Origin: an uncultured bacterium | GTDB taxonomy: Bacteria > Pseudomonadota > Alphaproteobacteria > Sphingomonadales > Sphingomonadaceae | NCBI GenBank assembly: GCA_942636505.2 | Contig: CALOGB020000021.1 | Location: forward strand, 112,743-176,742 | Length of the DNA: 64,000 nucleotides | Direction of reading: 5' to 3' | Shown here: one piece after another, positions 32,972 through 42,302 of the stretch | Numbering within the stretch: position 1 is the first letter of the stretch | Layout: each line of letters starts with the position of its first letter | Notes under the pieces: generated by a model | What the model saw: only the letters and a program-made list of their open reading frames with translations | Databases searched by the model: none | What the model was told of the DNA's origin: nothing | Made by a program: the position numbers and the translations under genes

Positions 32972-35112
32972 GCCGCCTCGGGGTTTTCGAACGCTGGCGC
33001 GTCCAGATCGACGTTCAGTTCGCGGTCCCAGATACGAAGCTTGCCGAGCGTCTTGAGGAACGCATCGACATCGTTCTTGCCGCCCAGCGCGATCACGCCG
33101 TCGTCCATGTCCTCGTCCTCGATGCCAGCCTTCTCCAGGAACGGCTTCGCGTCGGCATTGAAGCCGATGAACTTGGCATGCCCGAACGCGTCGCTGACGA
33201 AGTCCTTGGCGGTCTTGTCCTTGCCGAGCTTCTTCGCACCGTCCGCCGACACGACGATCGCGACGGCATCGTAGAGTACCGAAGGCGCACCATCGATCTT
33301 CTGCTTGCCTTCCGCGAGCGTCCCGTCGTCGAGCGTCGCGCCGGCGACCTTCGGCGCGATGATCTCGTACGTGGCCTTCGCCGCGACGATCCCATCGACC
33401 AGCGCCTGAACGATCGCCGCCGGCGCCCCGTCGGTGACGAGGATGCCGAGCTTGCGACCCTCAAAGCTGCCGCTGGTGTTCTTCAGGATGCTGAGCGCAT
33501 CCGAAGCCGGCAGGTCAGTGCGCGGCTCGACCGCAGGCTTTACCGCCTTTGGCATGGTCTTCAGACCGAGACCGGTTGCGACCGTCTTCGCCAGCTTCTC
33601 GTCGATGTTGAGCAGATGCCCGACCATCAGTTCGCGTATGTCGACCCGCTCGACCTTCGACAGCTCGAACGTCAGCGCATCGCCGATATGCTTCTTCTCG
33701 ATCTCTGTCTGGCTGATGAAGAACTGCCGCGCTTGGCTGTAGTGATCGGCGAACGTAGCCGAACGCACCTGTGCCTTGCGCCCGGTCTCCTGCGACGGGA
33801 AGTGCTTGTAGCCCTTGGATGGGCTCTCGCGCGGACCGTCCCAGCTGTTCGGCTCATAGTTCACGCGACCCTTGGGGTTGCGCATCGCCATGTGACCGTC
33901 CTGCTGGTAGTTCTTCACCGGGATCTTCGGCGCATTGATCGGGATATGCGTGAAGTTCGGGCTACCGAGCCGCTTCAGCTGCGTGTCGAGATACGAGAAG
34001 TTGCGGCCCTGTAGCAGCGGATCGTTGGTGAAGCCGATCCCCGGCACGATGTTCTGCGTGCAGAACGCGACCTGCTCGGTCTCGGCGAAGAAATTGTCGA
34101 CGAGCCGGTCCAGCTTGAAGCTGCCGATGATGCGGACCGGGATCTGCTCCTCGGGAATGATCTTGGTCGAATCGAGCACGTCGAACTCGAAATTGTCGGC
34201 GAACTCATCGTCGAACAACTGGACGCCGAGATCCCATTCGGGGAAGTTGCCCTGGCTGATCGCGTCCCACAGGTCGCGGCGATGGAAGTCGGGATCGGCG
34301 CCGTTGATCTTGACCGCCTCGTTCCAGGCGACCGACTGCAGGCCCAGCTTCGGCTTGAAGTGGAACTTGACGTAAGTGCCCTTGCCCTCGGCGTTGATCA
34401 GCCGGAACGTATGCACGCCGAAGCCTTCGACGAAGCGGAAACCGCGCGGGATCGTGCGATCGGACATGATCCACATGACCATGTGCATCGATTCCGGCGT
34501 CAGGCTGATGAAGTCCCAGAAATTGTCATGCGCGGTCTGTGCCTGCGGGAAGCCGCGGTCGGGCTCCTGCTTGGCGGCATGGATCAGGTCGGGGAACTTG
34601 ATCGCGTCCTGGATGAAGAACACCGGGATGTTGTTCCCGACAATGTCCCAGTTGCCTTCCTTGGTGTAGAATTTCGCCGAGAAGCCGCGCACGTCGCGCG
34701 CCAGATCGGCCGAGCCCTTGTTGCCTGCGACCGTGGAGAAGCGGACGAACATCGGCGTCTGCTCACCGACTTCGGTCAGCACGCCCGCGCTGGTGAACTC
34801 TTCCAGGCTTTCGTTCAGCGTAAACGTGCCGTGCGCGCCATAGCCGCGTGCGTGGACGACACGCTCGGGGATGCGCTCGTGATCGAAGTGGAAGATCTTC
34901 TCGCGGAAATGGAAATCCTCGAGCAGCGTGGGGCCTCGGTCGCCGACCTTGAGTGAATTCTGGTCGTCGAACACCGGGATGCCCTGCTGCGTCGTCAGCA
35001 CGTCGCCGTCGCCGCTGGCGATCTGGTGGAGTTCGCCGCCTTCGCCGATCTGCGTCTCGAACTTGGCGCCCTGCGGGGGCGTGCCGGTATCCTTGGCGAT
35101 GGTCTTGGTCAT
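32968..35112 (-). CDS. katE: Large-subunit catalase (HPII/KatE type)
   Basis: A 714-residue clade 2 catalase converting hydrogen peroxide to water and oxygen. Heme pocket residues are in [14 protein letters not shown] (catalytic His), [16 protein letters not shown] (NADPH/heme region) and the proximal Tyr in [14 protein letters not shown]. Residues about 550-714 form the extra flavodoxin/DJ-1-like C-terminal domain that marks large-subunit catalases. The start at 35112 follows a GAGGA site. It is the first gene of a two-gene unit with the glycosyltransferase. This type is typically stationary-phase or stress induced. Confidence 0.95.
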   Translation of the reverse strand: MTKTIAKDTGTPPQGAKFETQIGEGGELHQIASGDGDVLTTQQGIPVFDDQNSLKVGDRGPTLLEDFHFREKIFHFDHERIPERVVHARGYGAHGTFTLNESLEEFTSAGVLTEVGEQTPMFVRFSTVAGNKGSADLARDVRGFSAKFYTKEGNWDIVGNNIPVFFIQDAIKFPDLIHAAKQEPDRGFPQAQTAHDNFWDFISLTPESMHMVMWIMSDRTIPRGFRFVEGFGVHTFRLINAEGKGTYVKFHFKPKLGLQSVAWNEAVKINGADPDFHRRDLWDAISQGNFPEWDLGVQLFDDEFADNFEFDVLDSTKIIPEEQIPVRIIGSFKLDRLVDNFFAETEQVAFCTQNIVPGIGFTNDPLLQGRNFSYLDTQLKRLGSPNFTHIPINAPKIPVKNYQQDGHMAMRNPKGRVNYEPNSWDGPRESPSKGYKHFPSQETGRKAQVRSATFADHYSQARQFFISQTEIEKKHIGDALTFELSKVERVDIRELMVGHLLNIDEKLAKTVATGLGLKTMPKAVKPAVEPRTDLPASDALSILKNTSGSFEGRKLGILVTDGAPAAIVQALVDGIVAAKATYEIIAPKVAGATLDDGTLAEGKQKIDGAPSVLYDAVAIVVSADGAKKLGKDKTAKDFVSDAFGHAKFIGFNADAKPFLEKAGIEDEDMDDGVIALGGKNDVDAFLKTLGKLRIWDRELNVDLDAPAFENPEAA

Positions 35113-35273
35113 GTGCCGTCCTCGTAGCTTCTCAGGACCCACAGCGCGCGGGGCGGGCTAAGAGTTGCACCGAAAACGGCCACTTAACGCAGATCAGCAA
35201 GATTGCCGGGCGAGGGATAGAAGGCGGGCCGGAGCGCGTTGGGGGCGGGATATTCCCAACTGAAAGACTAGCC

Positions 35274-36065
35274 ATGCATATCGACCTGACGGGCCAGGCC
35301 GCGATCGTCACCGGTGCCAGTTCGGGGCTGGGGCGCGCCACCGCGATCGCTTTTGCCGCCGCCGGTGCGCGCGTCGCGGTCAACTACAACAGCAGCGAGG
35401 ATAAGGCGCGCAAGGTCGTCGAGCGGATCGAACAGGCCGGGGGCGAGGCGTTCGCCTTCCAGGCCGATACCTCCGACGAAGCCGCGGTCATCCGCCTGTT
35501 CGACGAGACGGTCGCGCGGTTCGGCGGGGTTGACGTGGTGTTCGCCAACGCCGGGATGCAGAAGGATGCGGCCTATGCCGACCTGACGCTGGAGGACTGG
35601 AAGCGTGTCATCGACGTCAATCTGACCGGCCAGTTCCTAGTCTCGCGCGAAGCCGTAAGGCGCTTTCGCAAACAGGGCGACCGCGGCGTCAGCCGGGCGA
35701 TCGGCAAGATCCTCTTCATGAGTTCGGTACACGAGGTCATCCCTTGGGCCGGGCACGCCAATTATGCGGCGTCGAAGGGCGGCAGCGGGATGCTGATGCG
35801 GACGCTCGCACAGGAGGTGGCGGGCGACCGTATCCGCGTGAACGGCATCGCCCCCGGCGCGATCGCCACCGCGATCAACGCGGATGCGACGGCGGATCAG
35901 GGCAAGCTGCTCGAACTGATCCCCTACGGCCGCGTCGGTGATCCCGACGACGTGGCCCGCGCGGCGCTGTTCCTGGCGTCGGATGCGGCGGATTACATTG
36001 TTGGGTCCACCTTGACGATCGACGGCGGCATGTCGCTCTACCCCGGCTTCCGCGACAATGGCTGA
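35274..36065 (+). CDS. Short-chain dehydrogenase/reductase (glucose dehydrogenase-like)
   Basis: A 263-residue classical SDR: Gly-rich NAD(P)-binding TGASSGLGRATA near the N-terminus, NAGMQ, catalytic Ser in MSSVHE, and YAASK (Tyr/Lys pair). The C-terminal IRVNGIAPGAIATAIN is typical. NYNSSEDKA after strand 2 suits NADP preference. The start at 35274 begins with the fold; the longer frame upstream is shadow. It is followed by the GH15 gene with an 8-bp overlap, suggesting co-expression. Substrate not determined. Confidence 0.88.
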   Translation: MHIDLTGQAAIVTGASSGLGRATAIAFAAAGARVAVNYNSSEDKARKVVERIEQAGGEAFAFQADTSDEAAVIRLFDETVARFGGVDVVFANAGMQKDAAYADLTLEDWKRVIDVNLTGQFLVSREAVRRFRKQGDRGVSRAIGKILFMSSVHEVIPWAGHANYAASKGGSGMLMRTLAQEVAGDRIRVNGIAPGAIATAINADATADQGKLLELIPYGRVGDPDDVARAALFLASDAADYIVGSTLTIDGGMSLYPGFRDNG

Positions 36066-37884
36066 GCCGGCCACGACGCCGATTGCCGATCACGGCGCGA
36101 TCGGCAATCTGGAGACGATCGCGCTCGTCGATACGACCGGCTGCATCGATTATCTGTGCTGGCCGTGCCTCGACAGCGCGACGGTGTTCGCGCGCCTGCT
36201 CGATATTGACAAGGGCGGGCACTTCGCGATTGAACCGGATCTGCCGGACGCGCGCGTCGTGCAGATGTACCTGCCCGAGACCAACATCCTGTTGACCCGC
36301 TGGATTGGCGAGCAGGCGAGCATCGACCTCGTCGACCTGATGCCGGTGGGGAACGCGGACGAGGACGTGCCGTCGCGGCTGGTCCGCCGGATCACGTGCA
36401 CGCGCGGCGCGGCGACGATCCGCATCCGCTGTGCGCCACGGTTCGATTACGGGACCGAAGGACGAACTGCATCGGTCACGGGCCGCGAGGCGGAGGTATC
36501 GCGCGGCAAGTTCGACCACGAATGCGGGCTCGCGCTGGCGTTGCATGCCAAGGCGTCGCTGGTCGCCGATGGCTGCGACCTGACCGCGGAGATCGTGCTG
36601 GCAGAGGGCGACACCGTTTCGCTGGTGCTCAGCAACCCTGACGACGTGTCGCTCGATGCCAAGGCACTCGACGCGGTCGTCGAGAAGGACATCGCCTATT
36701 GGCGCAAGTGGAGCCGCCAGTCGCTGTACCGCGGGCGCTGGCGCGAGACCGTCGAGCGCTCGGCGATGCTGCTGAAACTGCTGACCTCGCGCAAACACGG
36801 CTCGATCGCGGCGGCGGCGACGTTCGGCCTGCCCGAAGCGCCCGGCGGCGTGCGCAACTGGGATTACCGCGCGACCTGGATCCGCGATTCCTCGTTCACC
36901 GTCTATGCGCTGCTTCGGCTCGGCTTCCAGGACGAGGCGGTCGGTTTCATGCACTGGGCGATGGACCGCGCGCAGTCCTGTTCGAAGGGGCATCTCGGCG
37001 TGATGTACGCGCTCGACGGCGGTGAGGTCGCGTCCGAACGCAAGCTCTATCTCGCCGGGTTCGAAGGCGCATCGCCGATCGTCGTCGGCAACGACGCCAA
37101 TGGGCAGACCCAACACGACATCTACGGCGCGCTGCTCGATGCGACCTATCTCGGTAGCAAATACGGCGAGCCGCTCGCGCATGACTCCTGGCAGGCGATC
37201 ATCCGTGTCGTCGATCACGTCTGCGATACGTGGCGCGATCCGGACTCGGGCATCTGGGAAGTGCGCGGACCGGACAAGGAATATCTGCACTCGCGATTGA
37301 TGAACTGGGTCGCGGTCGATCGCGCCGTTCGCCTGGCGCAGAAACGCTCGCTCCCCGCGCCGCTGGTCCGCTGGTCGGAAACGCGGACCGAGATCAGCGA
37401 CGATATCTGGGCGAATTTCTGGAACGACGATCTCGGCCGGTTCGTCCGCGCGAAAGGGGATACGCCCGAAGACAAGGCGGTCGACGGCGCGTTGCTGATG
37501 ATGCCGCTGGTCCGCTTCATCGGCCCGACCGATCCAAAATGGCTGGCGACATTGAAAGCGATCGGCGACGATCTGTCCGACGACGGGCAGGTCTATCGCT
37601 ACAAGATCGACGACGGCCTGCCGGGGCAGGAGGGGACGTTCGTCGCCTGTTCGTTCTGGTACGTCGAATGTCTGGCAAGGGCAGGTCGGCTCGACGAGGC
37701 ACGGTTCAACTTCGAGAAACTGCTCGCGCATGGCAATCATCTCGGCCTGTTCGCGGAGGAGATCGCGCAGGACGGGACGTTCCTCGGCAACTTCCCCCAG
37801 GCGTTCAGCCACCTCGCTCTGATCAGCGCCGCCTTCTACCTCGACCGGGCGCTGAACGATGGCGGGCCGAGGGCATGGGCCTGA
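36058..37884 (+). CDS. Glycoside hydrolase family 15 protein (glucoamylase/trehalase-like)
   Basis: A 608-residue cytosolic GH15 enzyme. The N-terminal beta-sandwich holds IADHGAIGNLETIALVDTTG, and the (alpha/alpha)6 barrel contains RNWDYRATWIRDSSFTVYAL. The catalytic general acid is likely the Glu in SGIWEVRGPDKEYLHS (about residue 400) and the base the Glu in LFAEEIAQDGTFLGNFPQ (about 566). The family includes glucoamylases and trehalases, and the sequence does not decide which. It overlaps the preceding SDR and lies near the glycogen-trehalose operon. Confidence 0.9.
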   Translation: MAEPATTPIADHGAIGNLETIALVDTTGCIDYLCWPCLDSATVFARLLDIDKGGHFAIEPDLPDARVVQMYLPETNILLTRWIGEQASIDLVDLMPVGNADEDVPSRLVRRITCTRGAATIRIRCAPRFDYGTEGRTASVTGREAEVSRGKFDHECGLALALHAKASLVADGCDLTAEIVLAEGDTVSLVLSNPDDVSLDAKALDAVVEKDIAYWRKWSRQSLYRGRWRETVERSAMLLKLLTSRKHGSIAAAATFGLPEAPGGVRNWDYRATWIRDSSFTVYALLRLGFQDEAVGFMHWAMDRAQSCSKGHLGVMYALDGGEVASERKLYLAGFEGASPIVVGNDANGQTQHDIYGALLDATYLGSKYGEPLAHDSWQAIIRVVDHVCDTWRDPDSGIWEVRGPDKEYLHSRLMNWVAVDRAVRLAQKRSLPAPLVRWSETRTEISDDIWANFWNDDLGRFVRAKGDTPEDKAVDGALLMMPLVRFIGPTDPKWLATLKAIGDDLSDDGQVYRYKIDDGLPGQEGTFVACSFWYVECLARAGRLDEARFNFEKLLAHGNHLGLFAEEIAQDGTFLGNFPQAFSHLALISAAFYLDRALNDGGPRAWA

Positions 37885-37939
37885 GGAAACTCCCAGCGTC
37901 TGAACGGGTTACGCTATCCGACACTTTGAGGAATACGCC

Positions 37940-38743
37940 ATGAATCTCGATATCGCAGGCAAGATCGCACTCGTCACCGGCGCCGACAGCGGGATGGGCA
38001 AGGAGACCGCCCGGATGCTGTTGCAGGAGGGCGTCCGCGTCGCGATCACCGATCAGCCCGGCGGCGATCTGGCCAAGAGCGTCGAGGATCTGAAGGTGCT
38101 CGGCGAAGTGATCGCGGTCGAGGCGGACGTGACCAAGCTCGACGACGTCAAGACGCTGTTCGCCAAGGTCCGCGAACAGCTCGGCGATCCGGACATGCTC
38201 GTCAACTGCGCGGGCGTGACCGGTGCGACCGGCGATTTCCTGGAGGTCGACGACGAGGGCTGGCACTCGACACTGAACATCAACCTGATGGGCGCGGTGC
38301 GTGTCTGCCGCGAGGCGATCCCGGCTATGCGTGCCGCGAAATGGGGTCGCATCGTGCTGATGAGCTCGGAGGATGCGGTGCAGCCCTATGTCGACGAGCT
38401 CGCGTATTGCGCGTCGAAGGCTGGGATCTCCAGCCTGTCGAAGGGGCTGTCCAAGGCGTATGGCTGCGACAACGTGCTGGTGAACACGGTGTCGCCCGCC
38501 TTCATCGCGACGCCGATGACCGACAAGATGATGCAGAAACGCGCCGACGAGACGGGCACGAGCTTCGACGAGGCGATCGAGACGTTCCTCGAGGAGGAGC
38601 GGCCGGGAATGACGCTCAAGCGCCGCGGGACGTCGGAAGAGGTCGCGTCGGCGATCGTGTTCCTGTGCTCGGAGCGGGCGAGCTTCATCAACGGCGCGGA
38701 TATTCGGGTGGATTCGGGTTCGGTGATGACCGTCGCGGGGTGA
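37940..38743 (+). CDS. Short-chain dehydrogenase/reductase
   Basis: A 267-residue classical SDR: TGADSGMGKETARML, VNCAGVTG, catalytic Ser in VLMSSEDAV, Tyr-x-x-x-Lys in YCASKAG, and the C-terminal GADIRVDSGSVMTV tail. Adjacent stress-type genes suggest a redox role; substrate unknown. A weakly EcfG-like sequence (GGAAA-N17-gGTT at 37885-37910) lies upstream. It converges on the OYE gene, with a palindromic repeat in between. Confidence 0.85.
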   Translation: MNLDIAGKIALVTGADSGMGKETARMLLQEGVRVAITDQPGGDLAKSVEDLKVLGEVIAVEADVTKLDDVKTLFAKVREQLGDPDMLVNCAGVTGATGDFLEVDDEGWHSTLNINLMGAVRVCREAIPAMRAAKWGRIVLMSSEDAVQPYVDELAYCASKAGISSLSKGLSKAYGCDNVLVNTVSPAFIATPMTDKMMQKRADETGTSFDEAIETFLEEERPGMTLKRRGTSEEVASAIVFLCSERASFINGADIRVDSGSVMTVAG

Positions 38744-38775
38744 ACGCTCAGGCATCGCTAGAGGTAACTAAGAAA

Positions 38776-38894
38776 TCCTCCCCCGCCAGGGGGAGGTGGC
38801 AGGCGCAGCCTGACGGAGGGGGAGGCAGGCTAAACCTCTGTTCCGTGTCCTCCCCCTCCGTCGCTCCGCGCCACCTCCCCCTGGCGGGGGAGGA
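38776..38894. repeat. GC-rich dispersed palindrome (24-bp stem), between convergent genes
   Basis: Bases 38776-38799 and 38871-38894 are exact inverted complements (arms begin TCCTCCCCCGCCAGGGG), and an inner pair (38812-38825 and 38849-38862) extends the structure. The same family recurs at 57138-57260. It lies between two convergent stop codons and may act as a bidirectional terminator. Confidence 0.85.
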
Positions 38895-38909
38895 CTGCAA
38901 AAGTGGGCC

Positions 38910-40013
38910 TTACCCCTCGAACAAATCCTTAAACTGCCGCGGTTGCGACCGCAGATACTGCTTCGGCGCCTTCACCTTGCCCCCGAGATGCGCCGCCGCA
39001 TGCCAGGGCCAGCGAGGATCATACAGGATCGTCCGAGCCAGCGCGATCATGTCCGCATCACCCGTCCCGACGATCGCCTCCGCCTGCTCGTAATCGGTGA
39101 TCAGCCCGACTGCGACGACCGGGATCGACACCGCCTGCTTCACCGCCCGCGCCAGCGGCACCTGATAGCTCGGCCCGACCGGGATCTGCTGCGCCGGCGA
39201 ATTCCCGCCGCTCGATACGTGGATCGCACTGCACCCCCGTGCCTCCAGAGCCTTGGCGAACGCCACGGTCTGCTCCGAATCCCAGCCGCCCTCGACCCAG
39301 TCCGTGCCCGACACGCGCATCGTCACCGCCCGATCGGCTGGAAACGCAGCGCGGACCGCATCGAACACTTCGAGCGGAAACCGCATCCGGTTCTCGAGGC
39401 TGCCGCCATAGTCATCCTCACGCCGGTTCGACAGCGGCGACAGGAACTCGTGAAGCAGATACCCATGCGCGCCGTGCAACTGGACCACGTCGATCCCGAG
39501 CCGTGCCGCGCGCACCGTCGCGGCCACGAACGCCTCGCGAACCTTGGCCAGCCCCTCACGGTCGAGCGCGACCGGCGCGTTCTCCTCCGGAAGGAACGGC
39601 ACCGTCGAAGGCCCCTCGGTCTGCCACCCGTTAGGCTCGCCCGGTGCGATCTGGAGTCCGCCCTTCCAAGGCACCTCGCACGACGCCTTCCGTCCCGCAT
39701 GCGACAACTGGATCGCGATCGGCATGTCGGACCAGCGCCGCACGCTCTCGATCACGCCCGCCATCGCCGCCTCGGTCGCATCGTCGTACAGCCCGACATC
39801 GCCGTAGGTGATCCGCCCCTCGGGCAGCACCGCGCTCGCCTCGATCGTCAGGAGCGCCGCGCCCGACAGCGCGAGCTGCCCGAGATGGATCTGGTGCCAG
39901 TCGTTCATGCAGCCGTTGACCGCCGAATACTGGCACATCGGCGCGATCACGATGCGGTTCGCGAGCGTCAGATTGCCGACCGTAAGTGGCTCGAACAGCT
40001 TCGGGCCGCTCAT
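38910..40013 (-). CDS. NADH:flavin oxidoreductase (OYE family, YqjM-like)
   Basis: A 367-residue FMN-dependent TIM-barrel ene-reductase. Motifs: NRIVIAPMCQYSAVNGCMND (Cys and Tyr typical of YqjM-type), LSHAGRKASC, the active-site QLHGAHGYLLHEFLSP followed by SNRREDDYGGSLENR, and phosphate-binding VVAVGLIT and GDADMIALARTIL near the C-terminus. It uses NAD(P)H to reduce activated alkenes such as stress-generated electrophiles. The ATG at 40013 was chosen because the upstream extension is unlike the family. Confidence 0.93.
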   Translation of the reverse strand: MSGPKLFEPLTVGNLTLANRIVIAPMCQYSAVNGCMNDWHQIHLGQLALSGAALLTIEASAVLPEGRITYGDVGLYDDATEAAMAGVIESVRRWSDMPIAIQLSHAGRKASCEVPWKGGLQIAPGEPNGWQTEGPSTVPFLPEENAPVALDREGLAKVREAFVAATVRAARLGIDVVQLHGAHGYLLHEFLSPLSNRREDDYGGSLENRMRFPLEVFDAVRAAFPADRAVTMRVSGTDWVEGGWDSEQTVAFAKALEARGCSAIHVSSGGNSPAQQIPVGPSYQVPLARAVKQAVSIPVVAVGLITDYEQAEAIVGTGDADMIALARTILYDPRWPWHAAAHLGGKVKAPKQYLRSQPRQFKDLFEG

Positions 40014-40099
40014 GCGAGGATCAGCCGGAGAGTGGAAGGAATGCGCATGATGGCCCCTTGATACCTGGAAGGATGCGGCGACAACTCGCCACGTTGTGC

Positions 40100-40125
40100 G
40101 GAACATAGGAAGCCGCGAGCGGGTT
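40100..40125 (+). promoter_or_regulatory. Candidate EcfG (general stress sigma) promoter
   Basis: GGAAC at 40100-40104, 17 nt, then gGTT at 40122-40125 closely matches the alphaproteobacterial EcfG consensus GGAAC-N16-17-cGTT. It lies 75 bp before the glgX start. If real, the glycogen-trehalose operon belongs to the general stress regulon, which fits the role of trehalose. Confidence 0.5.
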
Positions 40126-40199
40126 TCACGCCAAGGAATGCTGCACCGCGATAAACTCGCGCCTGTAGCGAGACGATACGCACGAAAAGGGTCTTCGCA

Positions 40200-42302
40200 T
40201 TGCATCTACTGCCCGACACGCTCGACGCCGGCTCGGCCTATCCCCTCGGCGCGTCGTTCGACGGCCTTGGCGTCAACTTCGCGGTCTATTCCGCCAATGC
40301 CGAGAAGATCGAGCTCTGCGTCTATGACGAGACGGGTCGGCGCGAACTCAAGCGGTATGCGCTTCCCGAGTGGACCGACGAGGTCTGGCACGGCTACCTC
40401 CCCGACGCGCAGCCCGGCCTCGTCTACGGCTACCGCGCGCATGGCCGTTATGCGCCGGAAGAAGGCCATCGCTTCAACCCGAACAAGCTGCTGCTCGACC
40501 CGTACGCCAAGCAGATGATCGGCGAACTCCGCTGGACCGACGCGATGTACGGCTATCAGGTGAAGTCGCCGCGCGCGGACCTGAGCTTCGACAAGCGCGA
40601 CAGCGCGCTGACGATGCCCAAGGGCGTCGTGACCGACAGCCATTTCGACTGGTCGCGCGACGTGCGCCCGAACACGCCCTGGTCCGAGACGGTGATCTAC
40701 GAGGCGCATACCAAGGGCCTGACCAAGCTGTTCGAGGAGGTCCAGCCCTCCGAACGCGGCACCTTCGCGGCGCTCGGCAATCCCAAGGTCATCGATCACC
40801 TCAAGCGCCTCGGCGTCACCGCGATCGAGCTGCTGCCGATCCACACCTACATCCAGGACCGCTTTCTCCAGGAAAAGGGCCTGCGCAATTACTGGGGCTA
40901 CAACACCCTCAACTTCTTCACGCCCGAGCGCTCGTTCTTCGCGACCGATAGCCACGACGAACTCCGCCGCTCGATCCGCCGCCTCCACGCGGCCGGGATC
41001 GAGGTGATCCTCGACGTCGTCTACAACCACACGTGCGAAGGCTCCGAACATGGCCCGACGCTCTCCTGGCGCGGTCTCGACAACGCCAGCTACTACCGCC
41101 TCGTCAAGGACGACCCGCGCTACTCGATCAACGACACCGGCACCGGCAACACGTTGAACCTGACCAAGGCGCGCGTGATCCAGATGGTCGCGGACTCGCT
41201 GCGATATTGGGCGACCAGCTTCGGCATCGACGGCTTCCGCTTCGATCTAGGGCTGACGCTGGGGCGGACGGACACCGGCTTCGATCCCGGCGCGGGCTTT
41301 TTCGACGTACTCCGCCAGGACCCGGTGCTCGGCAGGCTGAAGCTCATCACCGAGCCGTGGGACATCGGCCCCGGCGGTTATCAGCTCGGCAACTTCCCTC
41401 CCGGTTTCGCCGAGTGGAACGACAAGTACCGCGACACCGTGCGAAAGTTCTGGCGCGGCGACCATGCGCAGCGCGCCGACCTCGCTGCCCGCCTGACCGG
41501 CTCCGCCGACCTGTTCGATCGTCGCGCACGCCGCCCCTGGGCGAGCGTCAACCTGCTTGGCGCGCACGATGGCTACACGCTCGCCGACACCGTCGCCTAC
41601 GAGGAACGCCACAACGAAGCGAACGGTGAACACAATAACGACGGCCATTCGAACAACTGCTCGCGCAACTGGGGCGTCGAAGGCCCGACCGAAGACCCGG
41701 CGATCCTGGAGACCCGGTCGCGCGTGATGCGCTCGATGCTGACCACGCTGTTCGCCTCGCTCGGCACGCCGATGCTGGTCGCGGGCGACGAGTTCGGCCG
41801 CACGCAGAACGGCAACAACAACGCGTACTGCCAGGACAACGAGATCAGCTGGCTCGACTGGAACAAGGCGAAGTCCCCCGAGGGTAACGCGCTGATCGAC
41901 TTCACCGCGCGCCTGATCGCGCTGCGTCGCGACTACCCGATGCTCCGCGCTGGCAACTTCCTCTACGGCGAGGACACGCCCGCGGAAGGCCTCAAGGACA
42001 TCGAATGGTGGGACGAGCGCGGCCAGCAACTCACGTCGGAAGATTGGGAGAACACCAACGGCCGCGCGCTGGTCATGCGCCGCGCCTGTGAGCGTGACTC
42101 GGGCGAGGTGCAGGTGATCTCGCTGTTGCTCAACGCGTCGGAAGGCCCGTTGACCTTCCACATGCCGCCGCCCGAGGAGGTCGAGCGCACCGTCCTGATC
42201 GACAGCAGCAAGCCCGACCAGCCGGCGACGTCGATCAAGGACAGCTACGAGCTCCCGCCACAGGGCGCCGCGTTGCTGACCTGGACGATCGCGGCGGCAT
42301 GA
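40200..42302 (+). CDS. glgX: Glycogen debranching enzyme (TreX/GlgX)
   Basis: A 700-residue GH13 isoamylase-type enzyme that hydrolyses alpha-1,6 branches of glycogen to release malto-oligosaccharides. It has the N-terminal CBM48-like domain (YPLGASFDGLGVNFAVYSAN), then catalytic residues in FGIDGFRFDLG (nucleophile Asp), LITEPWDIGPGG (acid Glu) and LLGAHDGYTLAD (third Asp). The start is TTG. First gene of the trehalose-forming operon: its product feeds treY and treZ. It overlaps treZ by 4 nt (ATGA). Confidence 0.95.
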   Translation: MHLLPDTLDAGSAYPLGASFDGLGVNFAVYSANAEKIELCVYDETGRRELKRYALPEWTDEVWHGYLPDAQPGLVYGYRAHGRYAPEEGHRFNPNKLLLDPYAKQMIGELRWTDAMYGYQVKSPRADLSFDKRDSALTMPKGVVTDSHFDWSRDVRPNTPWSETVIYEAHTKGLTKLFEEVQPSERGTFAALGNPKVIDHLKRLGVTAIELLPIHTYIQDRFLQEKGLRNYWGYNTLNFFTPERSFFATDSHDELRRSIRRLHAAGIEVILDVVYNHTCEGSEHGPTLSWRGLDNASYYRLVKDDPRYSINDTGTGNTLNLTKARVIQMVADSLRYWATSFGIDGFRFDLGLTLGRTDTGFDPGAGFFDVLRQDPVLGRLKLITEPWDIGPGGYQLGNFPPGFAEWNDKYRDTVRKFWRGDHAQRADLAARLTGSADLFDRRARRPWASVNLLGAHDGYTLADTVAYEERHNEANGEHNNDGHSNNCSRNWGVEGPTEDPAILETRSRVMRSMLTTLFASLGTPMLVAGDEFGRTQNGNNNAYCQDNEISWLDWNKAKSPEGNALIDFTARLIALRRDYPMLRAGNFLYGEDTPAEGLKDIEWWDERGQQLTSEDWENTNGRALVMRRACERDSGEVQVISLLLNASEGPLTFHMPPPEEVERTVLIDSSKPDQPATSIKDSYELPPQGAALLTWTIAAA

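Noticed and set aside
34282..34956. 224-residue rightward frame inside the catalase gene
   Set aside because: Shadow of a clearly conserved catalase frame.
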